NCBI GenBank assembly: GCA_947627695.1
Contig: CANQXF010000002.1
Coordinates: 1-64,000, forward strand
Length of the DNA stretch: 64,000 bases
Origin: an uncultured Ruminiclostridium sp.
GTDB lineage: Bacteria > Bacillota > Clostridia > Oscillospirales > Ruminococcaceae
Reading direction: 5' to 3'
A program made the position numbers and the translations under genes. The notes beneath the pieces were generated by a model. The model was not told the origin of the DNA and made no database searches. It worked only from the letters and a program-made list of their open reading frames with translations. Shown here one piece after another: positions 36,989 through 44,446 of the stretch (position 1 is the first letter of the stretch; each line of letters opens with the position of its first letter).

Positions 36989-38032
36989 TCACTCTTCGCC
37001 CTCAACCCCAAACTCATAAACAGTAACGTGATGATAAACCTCACCCTTTTTCAGCACGCAGGAAGGGAACTGAGGCTTGTTCGGGCTGTCGGGGCAGAAC
37101 TGTGTCTCAAGACAAAAGCCCGTGTGCTTTGTCAGCGGAACGCCGCCCTTGCCGATCTCCTTGCCGTCAAGACCGTTTCCCGTATACAACTGCATAGCGG
37201 GCATATCGGTGTAGCAAGTGAGGGTCCTGCCGCTTGTTTTCTCCACAGCGTAAGCCGCCTTTGCAAGCTCCTCGTCCTTTTTTGCAGGGCGGAGTATGAA
37301 GTTGTGGTCGTAGCCCTCAGGGCTCAGCGCCTTTATCGGTCTGAGATAGGTAAAGTCGAACATCGTCCCCTTTACGTCCGCAATTTCTCCAGTGGGAATA
37401 AGCCCGTCGTCAACGGGAGTGTATTTGTCCGCAAAAATTTCCATTTCGGTGTCAAGCACCTTGCCTTCTCCCGATAAGTTAAAGTAAACGTGATTGGTAA
37501 GGTTCAGGATAGTGTCCTCGTCGCTCTCAGCGTCGTAGGTGAGGGAAAGCTGATTTTTCTCGTTCAGACAGTAGTCCACGGTTATCGCCACCGTGCCTGG
37601 GAAATTCTCCTCTCCGTCAGGACTTGTGTAGCCGAAAACAACGTGATCCTCGCCGCTGTTCTCATCGCTCTCCGCCGCCAGCAGCTCCCACACTCTCTTG
37701 TTATAGCCCACCGAGCCGCCGTGCAGAGTGTTTGGACCGTCGTTTTTGTAAAGGGGATATTCAACGCCGTTGAGGGTGAATTTTCCTCCGCCTATCCTGT
37801 TTGCAAAGCGTCCCACCAAAGCGCCGTGGGAGGAAGTGCCGCTTATGTATCCGTCCATATCGTCATAGCCCAGCACAACGTCCGAAAAATTTCCGCTTTT
37901 GTCGGGAGCCTTGATGCTCATAATAGCGCCGCTGTAATTTGTGAGCTTTACCTCCATACCCTTGCTGTTGGTAAGGGTGAGCACCCACAGCTTGTATCCG
38001 TTGTGAAATCCCGCTTCTTCTTTTTTTATCAT
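36989..38032 (-). CDS. galM: Aldose 1-epimerase (galactose mutarotase)
   Basis: A 347-aa cytosolic enzyme interconverting alpha and beta sugar anomers. Key motifs: ALVGRFANRIGGGKF, NDGPNTLHGGSVGYNKRVW (first catalytic His), LNLTNHVYFNLSGEG, GYDHNFIL (second His) and TGFCLETQFCPDSPNKPQFP (catalytic Glu). The ATG at 38032 has AAAGGAAA upstream. It is a monocistronic unit within a carbohydrate-rich neighbourhood. Confidence 0.96.
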   Translation of the reverse strand: MIKKEEAGFHNGYKLWVLTLTNSKGMEVKLTNYSGAIMSIKAPDKSGNFSDVVLGYDDMDGYISGTSSHGALVGRFANRIGGGKFTLNGVEYPLYKNDGPNTLHGGSVGYNKRVWELLAAESDENSGEDHVVFGYTSPDGEENFPGTVAITVDYCLNEKNQLSLTYDAESDEDTILNLTNHVYFNLSGEGKVLDTEMEIFADKYTPVDDGLIPTGEIADVKGTMFDFTYLRPIKALSPEGYDHNFILRPAKKDEELAKAAYAVEKTSGRTLTCYTDMPAMQLYTGNGLDGKEIGKGGVPLTKHTGFCLETQFCPDSPNKPQFPSCVLKKGEVYHHVTVYEFGVEGEE

Positions 38033-38160
38033 CTTATCATTTCCTTTCCGCAAAAGTTAAGGTCGTCCTGTTTATAATTATACCAGTCCGACGGCGTAAG
38101 GTCAAGGGAAAATTGAAATTGTTTTTCGGCAAAATTTAATGCGGTAAGAGCGTTTCGGGC

Positions 38161-38192
38161 ATAATAAAAGCGCTTTGTTTACGCAAAACGCT
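38161..38192 (-). terminator. Terminator after the small minus-strand gene pair
   Basis: On the minus strand: AGCGTTTTG/CAAAGCGCT stem (one mismatch) followed by TTTATTAT. It lies 59 bases beyond the 67-aa gene. Confidence 0.65.
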
Positions 38193-38250
38193 AAAAATAT
38201 TTAATATTATCTCTTATAACTTCGGTACAGTTTCCTTAGCCATACTTCTT

Positions 38251-38454
38251 CTACGATTTCATTCTGCTCTTACCAAGTTCTTCAAGCTGTTTCCTGTCAT
38301 TATCGGAAACAATTTCAAATTTCTTTGGAGAAAAGAGATAATCTTCCTCAGTATCGTCCACTATTCTATAACTACCGCATTCTATGGATATAACATCATA
38401 AATTTTTCCGTTTTCAAGCGAAATGTCAGTAGAGCCAATATATTTAACTTTCAT
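38251..38454 (-). CDS. Hypothetical 67-aa protein
   Basis: A small soluble protein rich in beta-type sequence: MKVKYIGSTDISLENGKIYD at the start, and a middle with SYRIVDDTEEDYLFSP. The pattern looks like a compact SH3-like barrel, but I do not recognise a named family. AGAGGT lies before the ATG. It overlaps the 49-aa gene upstream by 11 bases, so the two are probably co-translated. This stretch is AT-rich compared with galM and the MBOAT gene. Confidence 0.72.
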   Translation of the reverse strand: MKVKYIGSTDISLENGKIYDVISIECGSYRIVDDTEEDYLFSPKKFEIVSDNDRKQLEELGKSRMKS

Positions 38455-38593
38455 CTAAATACCTCTGTTCCTCGTCTTTAGCCAAATTTGTCAAAAGCCT
38501 TCTGATTTCCATTGATTTTTCCGTTTCCTCCTGATAGGGATCAAGGGAGTTCATCAACAGATCCTCTAATTTTTCTATATCTTCGACGGTCAT
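38444..38593 (-). CDS. Hypothetical 49-aa protein
   Basis: A short, highly charged helical protein beginning MTVEDIEKLEDLLMNSLDPY and ending in LAKDEEQRYLDES. It has no recognised domain. It starts 16 bases downstream of the MBOAT gene with a weak GAGAG site and overlaps the 67-aa gene by 11 bases. Gene pairs like this can be immunity or regulatory proteins, but nothing here proves it. Confidence 0.6.
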   Translation of the reverse strand: MTVEDIEKLEDLLMNSLDPYQEETEKSMEIRRLLTNLAKDEEQRYLDES

Positions 38594-38608
38594 ATAGAGC
38601 TTGCTCTC

Positions 38609-40012
38609 TCAGAAATTCCAATACGCAAACGGATTATTCGTATTATTCACCAGCATAATACTGCACACCGCAAGCAGCACAACATTTCCCACTATCTGCG
38701 CCGTACCGCTTATCGCCACACCGTTCGCCTTTGTGACTATCCACTTTTTCAGCGTGGGAATAACGGGGAAGCAGAACAGCACCGCCGCCGCGAACAGGAA
38801 AATATTGTTCATAAACGTAGTCTGCACCGCAATATTTGTAAGCGCATTTCCGTTTGCGCCCACCAGCCCCTTGAAGAACAGCCCAAGCCGTCCCATATCC
38901 TCAAAATAGAAGATACCGAAGCCTAAAACGATAACCAGCTTGCTGTACAAATGGGTCAGCACAACGGGTATCTTCCTCATTCTCTTGTTGCCTATCTTTC
39001 GCTCTATGAAAATGAACACGCCGAAGTAAAGTCCCCAGATGATGTAATTCCACGACGCGCCGTGCCACAGACCCGTGCAGAACCACACGAGAAACAGGCT
39101 GAGATACTGTCTTCTCTTGCCGAAGATGGGAACGTACAGCAGATAATCCCTGAAGAATGAGCCGAGGGAAATATGCCACCTCTGCCAGAACTCGGTTATA
39201 TTCTTGCAAATGAAAGGATAGTTGAAGTTTTCGTTGAAGTGGAAGCCGAAAATGCGCCCCAGTCCGATAGCCATATCGGAATATCCCGAAAAGTCAAACA
39301 AAATGTACAGCGCATAGCAGGCTACCCCGAACCAACAGCCGAAAACGGAAAGCGTCTCCATATTTCCGCCCAGCGTGTTCTGTACTATCGTGTAAAGATT
39401 GTTTGCCAGAATGACCTTTTTGCCCAGCCCCACGATAAAGCGGGTAACGCCTTGACTTATATCCTCGGCGGTGGAATGTCTGTTATCTATCTCCTTTTCA
39501 ATAACGCCGTATCTTACAATAGGACCTGCCACAAGCTGCGGGAACAGGGATACGAACATAAGGAATTTCATCGGATCATGCTGGATCTTTACTTTTCCCC
39601 AGTAAGCGTCAAGGATATATGAGAGTATCTGAAATGTATAGAAGCTGATACCGATAGGCAGCGCTATATGCGGAGCGGGAATATCTATTGGCAATATAGC
39701 GTTCAGATTTTCCACCACAAAGTCGGTGTACTTGAACACGCCCAGCAGACCAAGGCTCACTATAAGCGATATTGCAACGCCCACTTTCGCCAGCTTTGTC
39801 CCACGGTAATGCTCTATCACCAAGCCGCAGCAGTAGTTGATTATAGTGCTGTCGATAAGCAGGATTATCCACAGCGGCTCGCCCCAGGCGTAGAATATCA
39901 GCGAAAAAATTATAAGCATCGCATTTTTCCAGCCGATAGGCTTGCCGATAAAATACATCAGCAGGCAAAGCGGCAGGAATGCATACAGAAAAAACAAATC
40001 TGAAAAGACCAT
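38609..40012 (-). CDS. MBOAT-family O-acyltransferase (AlgI/DltB-like)
   Basis: A 467-aa protein with about ten or more membrane helices. It opens MVFSDLFFLYAFLPLCLLMY and has the MBOAT core: LFPQLVAGPIVRYGVIEKEI, YSDMAIGLGRIFGFHFNENF, NITEFWQRWHISLGSFFRDY and the catalytic His in GLWHGASWNYIIWG. It should transfer acyl groups to an extracellular polysaccharide or lipid. The DHHW/AlgJ-like partner gene that usually follows is missing; two tiny genes lie there instead. Confidence 0.95.
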   Translation of the reverse strand: MVFSDLFFLYAFLPLCLLMYFIGKPIGWKNAMLIIFSLIFYAWGEPLWIILLIDSTIINYCCGLVIEHYRGTKLAKVGVAISLIVSLGLLGVFKYTDFVVENLNAILPIDIPAPHIALPIGISFYTFQILSYILDAYWGKVKIQHDPMKFLMFVSLFPQLVAGPIVRYGVIEKEIDNRHSTAEDISQGVTRFIVGLGKKVILANNLYTIVQNTLGGNMETLSVFGCWFGVACYALYILFDFSGYSDMAIGLGRIFGFHFNENFNYPFICKNITEFWQRWHISLGSFFRDYLLYVPIFGKRRQYLSLFLVWFCTGLWHGASWNYIIWGLYFGVFIFIERKIGNKRMRKIPVVLTHLYSKLVIVLGFGIFYFEDMGRLGLFFKGLVGANGNALTNIAVQTTFMNNIFLFAAAVLFCFPVIPTLKKWIVTKANGVAISGTAQIVGNVVLLAVCSIMLVNNTNNPFAYWNF

Positions 40013-40129
40013 AGCTTATCTCCTTTTATGGGAAATTCAAAATTCCCCTCTATAAATAAAACGTATATAACACGCAAAAAGTCACAAAAAATATTATATT
40101 ACAAAATTATTTTAAATGCAACCCCTGCA

Positions 40130-40158
40130 TTGACAATCCCGAAATAATTATATATAAT
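40130..40158 (+). promoter_or_regulatory. Consensus sigma-A promoter of nadA
   Basis: TTGACA, 17-bp spacer, TATAAT: a full match to consensus, 38 bp upstream of the start codon. Confidence 0.88.
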
Positions 40159-40196
40159 AAATAAAACAGCTTTCTGAATATAGAAAGGACGATATT

Positions 40197-41114
40197 ATGA
40201 CTATCAGGGAAATACAGGAAAGAATTTTAAAGCTGAAGGAGGAAAAGGATTTTTGTATCCTTGCTCACAGCTATATCAAAAGGGAAGTTATCGAGATAGC
40301 CGACATAGTGGGCGACAGCTTCAAGCTGAGCCGCGACGTATGCGGCGCAAAGCAGAAAAACATTCTTTTCTGCGGCGTTCACTTTATGGCGGAGACTGCC
40401 AAAATGTTGAATATGGACAAGCACGTTTACCTTTCCAACAGGATAGCGGGCTGTCCTATGGCGGAGCAGATGGAGCCCGAAATGCTCCTCTATATGAAAA
40501 AGCAGGAGCCCGACAGGGCGGTAGTTGCGTACATCAACACCACAGCGGCGCTGAAAGCTCATTGCGACGTGTGCGTTACCAGCTCCTCGGCAGTTCAGAT
40601 AGTGAAGAAAATGCAGGCGGACAAAATTCTCTTTATCCCCGATTGCAACTTAGGCGCTTACGTCAAGAAAAGCGTTCCCGAAAAGGACATCAAGCTGGTG
40701 CAGGGCGGCTGTCCCATTCACGCCTCCGTCACCGTTGAAGAAGTGGAAGCGGCAAAAGCCGCACACCCCGACGCTCTGCTCCTCGTCCACCCCGAATGTG
40801 TTCCCAAGGTAACGGAACGGGCGGATTATGTGGGCTCCACCTCAGGCATAATCAACTATGCAAAAAAATCCGACGCAAAGCAGTTCATCATCGGCACCGA
40901 GTACGAGATAGCGGAAACTCTCCAGTACGAATGTCCCGACAAGGAATTTTTCGTTCTCTCAAAAAAGCTGGTCTGCCCCAATATGAAGCTCACCACGCTG
41001 GTCGACGTGCTGAACGTTCTTGAGCACCCCGAAAACGCCTATGAAATCGAAATGAGCGAGGAAGAGGCGGCGGCGTCAAGAAAGTGCATTGACGAAATGC
41101 TCCGTCTGGGTTAA
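40197..41114 (+). CDS. nadA: Quinolinate synthase
   Basis: A 305-aa 4Fe-4S enzyme that condenses iminoaspartate and dihydroxyacetone phosphate to quinolinate for NAD synthesis. It has the threefold repeated fold with ILAHSYIKREVIEIADIVGD, CGVHFMAETAKML, VVAYINTTAALKAHCDVCVTSS, IPDCNLGAYV and the cluster-binding cysteines in FCGVHF, GGCPIH and LVCPNMK. nadB and nadC are not adjacent. Its stop codon shares TTAA with the stop of the converging membrane-protein gene. Confidence 0.96.
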   Translation: MTIREIQERILKLKEEKDFCILAHSYIKREVIEIADIVGDSFKLSRDVCGAKQKNILFCGVHFMAETAKMLNMDKHVYLSNRIAGCPMAEQMEPEMLLYMKKQEPDRAVVAYINTTAALKAHCDVCVTSSSAVQIVKKMQADKILFIPDCNLGAYVKKSVPEKDIKLVQGGCPIHASVTVEEVEAAKAAHPDALLLVHPECVPKVTERADYVGSTSGIINYAKKSDAKQFIIGTEYEIAETLQYECPDKEFFVLSKKLVCPNMKLTTLVDVLNVLEHPENAYEIEMSEEEAAASRKCIDEMLRLG

Positions 41115-42385
41115 CGCTTTTTCGCCAGATCCTTCAGCATACCTGACAGCCTGTTCAGCTCCTCCTCGGTGGGAATTTTGTCGTTATATCTCAGGCTGTC
41201 GTAGCCGCTGACCGCGTCCTCAAGCTGTCCCCTCATATCATCACCATAAACCCTGCGCCCTTTGACAAGATGTTTTCCCGTCGTGTCCGAGGGCGCTGTT
41301 TCTTTCAGCTTTATCATATACGCCTTGTAGCCCATGCGGTATTTTTTTGTCGGGTCTTTTTCCCGCAGGAACGCCTTATACGCCTTTTTGAAGGTATCCG
41401 TCCTGTAACTGCGGGCAGAGCCGCTTTCCTCATAGACGTCGATATATTCGCTTGTCGCCGCCCGATATTCCTCTTTTATACCAAGCCGCATTTTAAGATT
41501 TCTCAGGAACCTTGCCAGTGCGTTTATCACAGGCTTTATCAGCAGCGCAATAACCACCGCCGCCGCAATAATCATAACTATCTCAAGTATAATATTGCGC
41601 TGATATACCATATTGTCAGGATTTCCGAGATCGGAATCGCCAAAATCAACGTTATTTGCGGTCTGTCCCAATTTGCTTAAAAGCTCCAGCAGCCATTGGA
41701 CAAACGCCTTTATTCCGTCAAAGAGCAGGCTTGCCAGCGGCGGAGCCAGAAAGAAGAACAACAACAGCGCCGCCATAAATCCCAGCGTTCTTTTCACGTT
41801 GAACCTTACCACAGGCTTTGACAGGGAAATAACGCCGTTTCCCTTATAGGAAACGCGCTCCACGTTGCGCAGGTTCAGTATCACCGCCGACAAAACGATA
41901 AATACAAGCGTCAGCGCAAATATTATGCCTGCGAAAATATGACCGTTAGTCTTTTCCTCATAGCACAGAGGATAGGTAAAAACGCCCTCCACAAAGAAAA
42001 TCCCCATTATCGCAAAGGTAAGCGGCTCCGCCCCGTTTCCGAGACGACAACCCAGTATATAGCACACGATAAGCGCAAGGGGGAAAAATATCATACTTAT
42101 CGAATTGCTCCCGCTGAATAGCAGTACCGCGGCACTGCCGACGACAATTGCGGCTCCGACCGCTATGCGCGCCATATTAACTACTGCGTACAGCTTGCCG
42201 TTTATCTTGTCCTGCAATATACCGATAAATATGCCTAAAGCCCACGCCAGAGCCGCCGCTGCAAGATAAATAAGCAGTAAAGCAGGCTGTACTGTGCCTT
42301 GATAAGCTATCGCCATAGAAGCGATGAAAAGCGGCAGCGGCACAATAACTGCGGCGATAACGGACAGTATCCTTTCCGCTTTCAC
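41111..42385 (-). CDS. Multi-pass membrane protein of the MoxR-DUF58-transglutaminase operon
   Basis: A 424-aa protein with about six to seven helices in the first 300 residues and a cytoplasmic C-terminal region (about 315-424) containing DTFKKAYKAFLREKDPTKKY and an ending like the DUF4129 tails of such clusters. No catalytic motif is seen. It is the last gene of a six-gene minus-strand operon, 22 bases after the second DUF58 gene, and probably anchors that system to the membrane. No terminator separates it from nadA, whose end it overlaps. Confidence 0.75.
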   Translation of the reverse strand: MKAERILSVIAAVIVPLPLFIASMAIAYQGTVQPALLLIYLAAAALAWALGIFIGILQDKINGKLYAVVNMARIAVGAAIVVGSAAVLLFSGSNSISMIFFPLALIVCYILGCRLGNGAEPLTFAIMGIFFVEGVFTYPLCYEEKTNGHIFAGIIFALTLVFIVLSAVILNLRNVERVSYKGNGVISLSKPVVRFNVKRTLGFMAALLLFFFLAPPLASLLFDGIKAFVQWLLELLSKLGQTANNVDFGDSDLGNPDNMVYQRNIILEIVMIIAAAVVIALLIKPVINALARFLRNLKMRLGIKEEYRAATSEYIDVYEESGSARSYRTDTFKKAYKAFLREKDPTKKYRMGYKAYMIKLKETAPSDTTGKHLVKGRRVYGDDMRGQLEDAVSGYDSLRYNDKIPTEEELNRLSGMLKDLAKKR

Positions 42386-42407
42386 TGCTTATTCCCCCTT
42401 TCCTTTA

Positions 42408-43517
42408 TCAGTCGTTTTCTTCGGAGCGTACCTTAGCCATAGCCCTTGTGATTACAGCGCAGAAATCTGCGTCCGACTCATTTCTCGGCGTGTAAACGAA
42501 AACGCCCTTTCCGTTTCTCTGCATTTTTCTGAGAATATCAGCCGTTTCCTGGGGCAGTGTGGGAGTTATCACCACGATATCGGTAAAATTATCGGTCGGC
42601 AGACGAAGCAGAAGATCCTCCACCCTTTCCTTGCAGTCAGGCTTCAGCCTTGCAAGCCTGCGAAGCTGCTGAACGCGAAATTCCTCCCCTGCTCTCACAG
42701 TCATCTTTTCTTCATCGGGGACGTTTATCGCCAGGGCAAATTCCGCCCCCAGCTTAACGGACTGGTCCAAAGCCAGCGCCGCCGCCTTTATCAAAAGCTC
42801 GCACACCTCTTCGTGAGCGACGGCAACGATATCTCCCCTGCGCTGAAAATTCAGCAGTATCAACACCCTTGCGCTGGTGGTATGGTCATGATTTAACGCC
42901 AGCAGTCGTCCCGTCCTTGCGGAGCCGTTCCAGAAAATGCTGTTCATCGGTTCTCTGCCCGTGTATTCGTGAGCGCCGCTGATAAGGAACGGGTCCTCGC
43001 AGATAAACCGCCTTGCGATAGTGTCCCCATACAGCAGTCTGCTGGACGGCTGAAATTCCTCGGCAGACAGCGGAGAGGGCAGAACCGTCAGCGTTTCCTT
43101 AACCTCCGCAGGCAGGGTAAAGCCTGCAAATCCGAACAAGTCCCCTCCGTAAAGGGAATTTGCCCCAAGCTCAAATACCCCTCTGCGCCCGCATTTTATG
43201 TTTCTCGTTCTGGTGCATTTTTCCCGTGATTTAAGGGCGAAAACGCTGGGGATATAGCACATCTGCTCCTTGCTCGCCTGCGCCTTTACTCCGAAATCAA
43301 GGCAGTCGGGAGCGATTATCTCCGTCTTGACAAAGGGAAGCGGCAAGGGCTTGCTGTTGTTCAGCTCCTCGGTAAGGCACACAAATTCGCCCTCGTACAC
43401 CTCGCTTTTGTTCAGCTTTGCGCTGTAAGTGAGATTTTTCGTGCCGAATTTGAAGTAGATGAACGCCTCAACGCCAGCCGCGGCGGCAATTATCAGCAAA
43501 ATAATGATTATTTCCAT
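42408..43517 (-). CDS. DUF58 protein (second copy)
   Basis: A 369-aa membrane-anchored protein with one N-terminal helix and a DUF58 core, seen in DPFLISGAHEYTGREPMNSI and the later FWNGSARTGRLLALNHDH segment. A von Willebrand-A-like region follows in the C-terminal half. It overlaps the MoxR gene upstream by one base (TGATG). DUF58-MoxR pairs are thought to act in assembly or maturation of envelope complexes; the client is not known. Confidence 0.87.
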   Translation of the reverse strand: MEIIIILLIIAAAAGVEAFIYFKFGTKNLTYSAKLNKSEVYEGEFVCLTEELNNSKPLPLPFVKTEIIAPDCLDFGVKAQASKEQMCYIPSVFALKSREKCTRTRNIKCGRRGVFELGANSLYGGDLFGFAGFTLPAEVKETLTVLPSPLSAEEFQPSSRLLYGDTIARRFICEDPFLISGAHEYTGREPMNSIFWNGSARTGRLLALNHDHTTSARVLILLNFQRRGDIVAVAHEEVCELLIKAAALALDQSVKLGAEFALAINVPDEEKMTVRAGEEFRVQQLRRLARLKPDCKERVEDLLLRLPTDNFTDIVVITPTLPQETADILRKMQRNGKGVFVYTPRNESDADFCAVITRAMAKVRSEEND

Positions 43518-44446
43518 CAGATATTTGCGTCCTCGGTGGGAACGGGCAGACGCTCGATTATCTCAGCAACCAGCTTTTCTCCGCTTGTCCCCCTGCATAT
43601 CAGACGGTGGGGAATAACGTATCCCGCCGCTTTCTGAACGTGGTCGGGCGTAACGAAGGACGCTCCCTCCGCCGCCGCAAGCCCCTGGGACATTCTTTTC
43701 AGCGCCAGCATACCTCTTGTGCTGAGCCCGAGGGAAACGGACTCGTGTTCTCTCACCGCCGTTCCCATATCAAGCATATAGTCCCTCACCGTTTCATTCA
43801 CGGGAATATCTGCGGTGCGCTTTTGCATTTCTGTGAGCAGAGCGCCGTCCACTGCGGGCTGAAGGCTGTCCACAGGGTGAGCGAAGCCTATCCCGTCAAG
43901 TATCTCCGCCTCCTGCGCCCTTGCGGGATAGCCGAGGCTCAGCCTTATCATAAATCTGTCAAGCTGCGCCTCGGGCAGGGGGAAAGTCCCCGCCGTTTCC
44001 ACAGGGTTCTGCGTCGCCATAACTATGAAAGGACTGGGCATTTTCAGCTCCTCGCCGTCAATGGTGGTCTGTTTTTCCTCCATACATTCCAGCAGGGCGG
44101 ACTGAGTTCTGGGGGTAGCCCTGTTTATCTCGTCCGCAAGAAGGATATTTGTGAACACGGGACCTTTTCTAAGCACAAATTCCTGATTTTTCATATTGAA
44201 AAAATGTATTCCCGTAATATCCGAGGGGAGCAGGTCAGGGGTCATCTGAACACGCTTGAAATCACAGCCCAGCGTTTTCGCCAGCGACTTTGCAAGCACC
44301 GTCTTCCCCGTTCCGGGAACGTCCTCCAGCAAAACGTTCCCCCCTGCGAGAACAGCGGCGGTGACGGCGGTTATTTCACCGTCCTTGCCCTTAATCACCT
44401 TTTTGACGTTTTCAATAATGCTGTCAGAATATTCCTTTACCGTCAT
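43517..44446 (-). CDS. MoxR-family AAA ATPase (second copy)
   Basis: A 309-aa chaperone-like ATPase. Walker A is LEDVPGTGKTVLAKSLA, Walker B is LLADEINRATPRTQSALLECM, and sensor/arginine-finger segments FIVMATQNPVETAGTFPLPEAQLDRFM follow. The ATG at 44446 is chosen since AAAGGAAAG lies 6 bases before it. The gene starts 23 bases inside the transglutaminase gene and overlaps the DUF58 gene by one base, a tight translational chain. Confidence 0.92.
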   Translation of the reverse strand: MTVKEYSDSIIENVKKVIKGKDGEITAVTAAVLAGGNVLLEDVPGTGKTVLAKSLAKTLGCDFKRVQMTPDLLPSDITGIHFFNMKNQEFVLRKGPVFTNILLADEINRATPRTQSALLECMEEKQTTIDGEELKMPSPFIVMATQNPVETAGTFPLPEAQLDRFMIRLSLGYPARAQEAEILDGIGFAHPVDSLQPAVDGALLTEMQKRTADIPVNETVRDYMLDMGTAVREHESVSLGLSTRGMLALKRMSQGLAAAEGASFVTPDHVQKAAGYVIPHRLICRGTSGEKLVAEIIERLPVPTEDANI

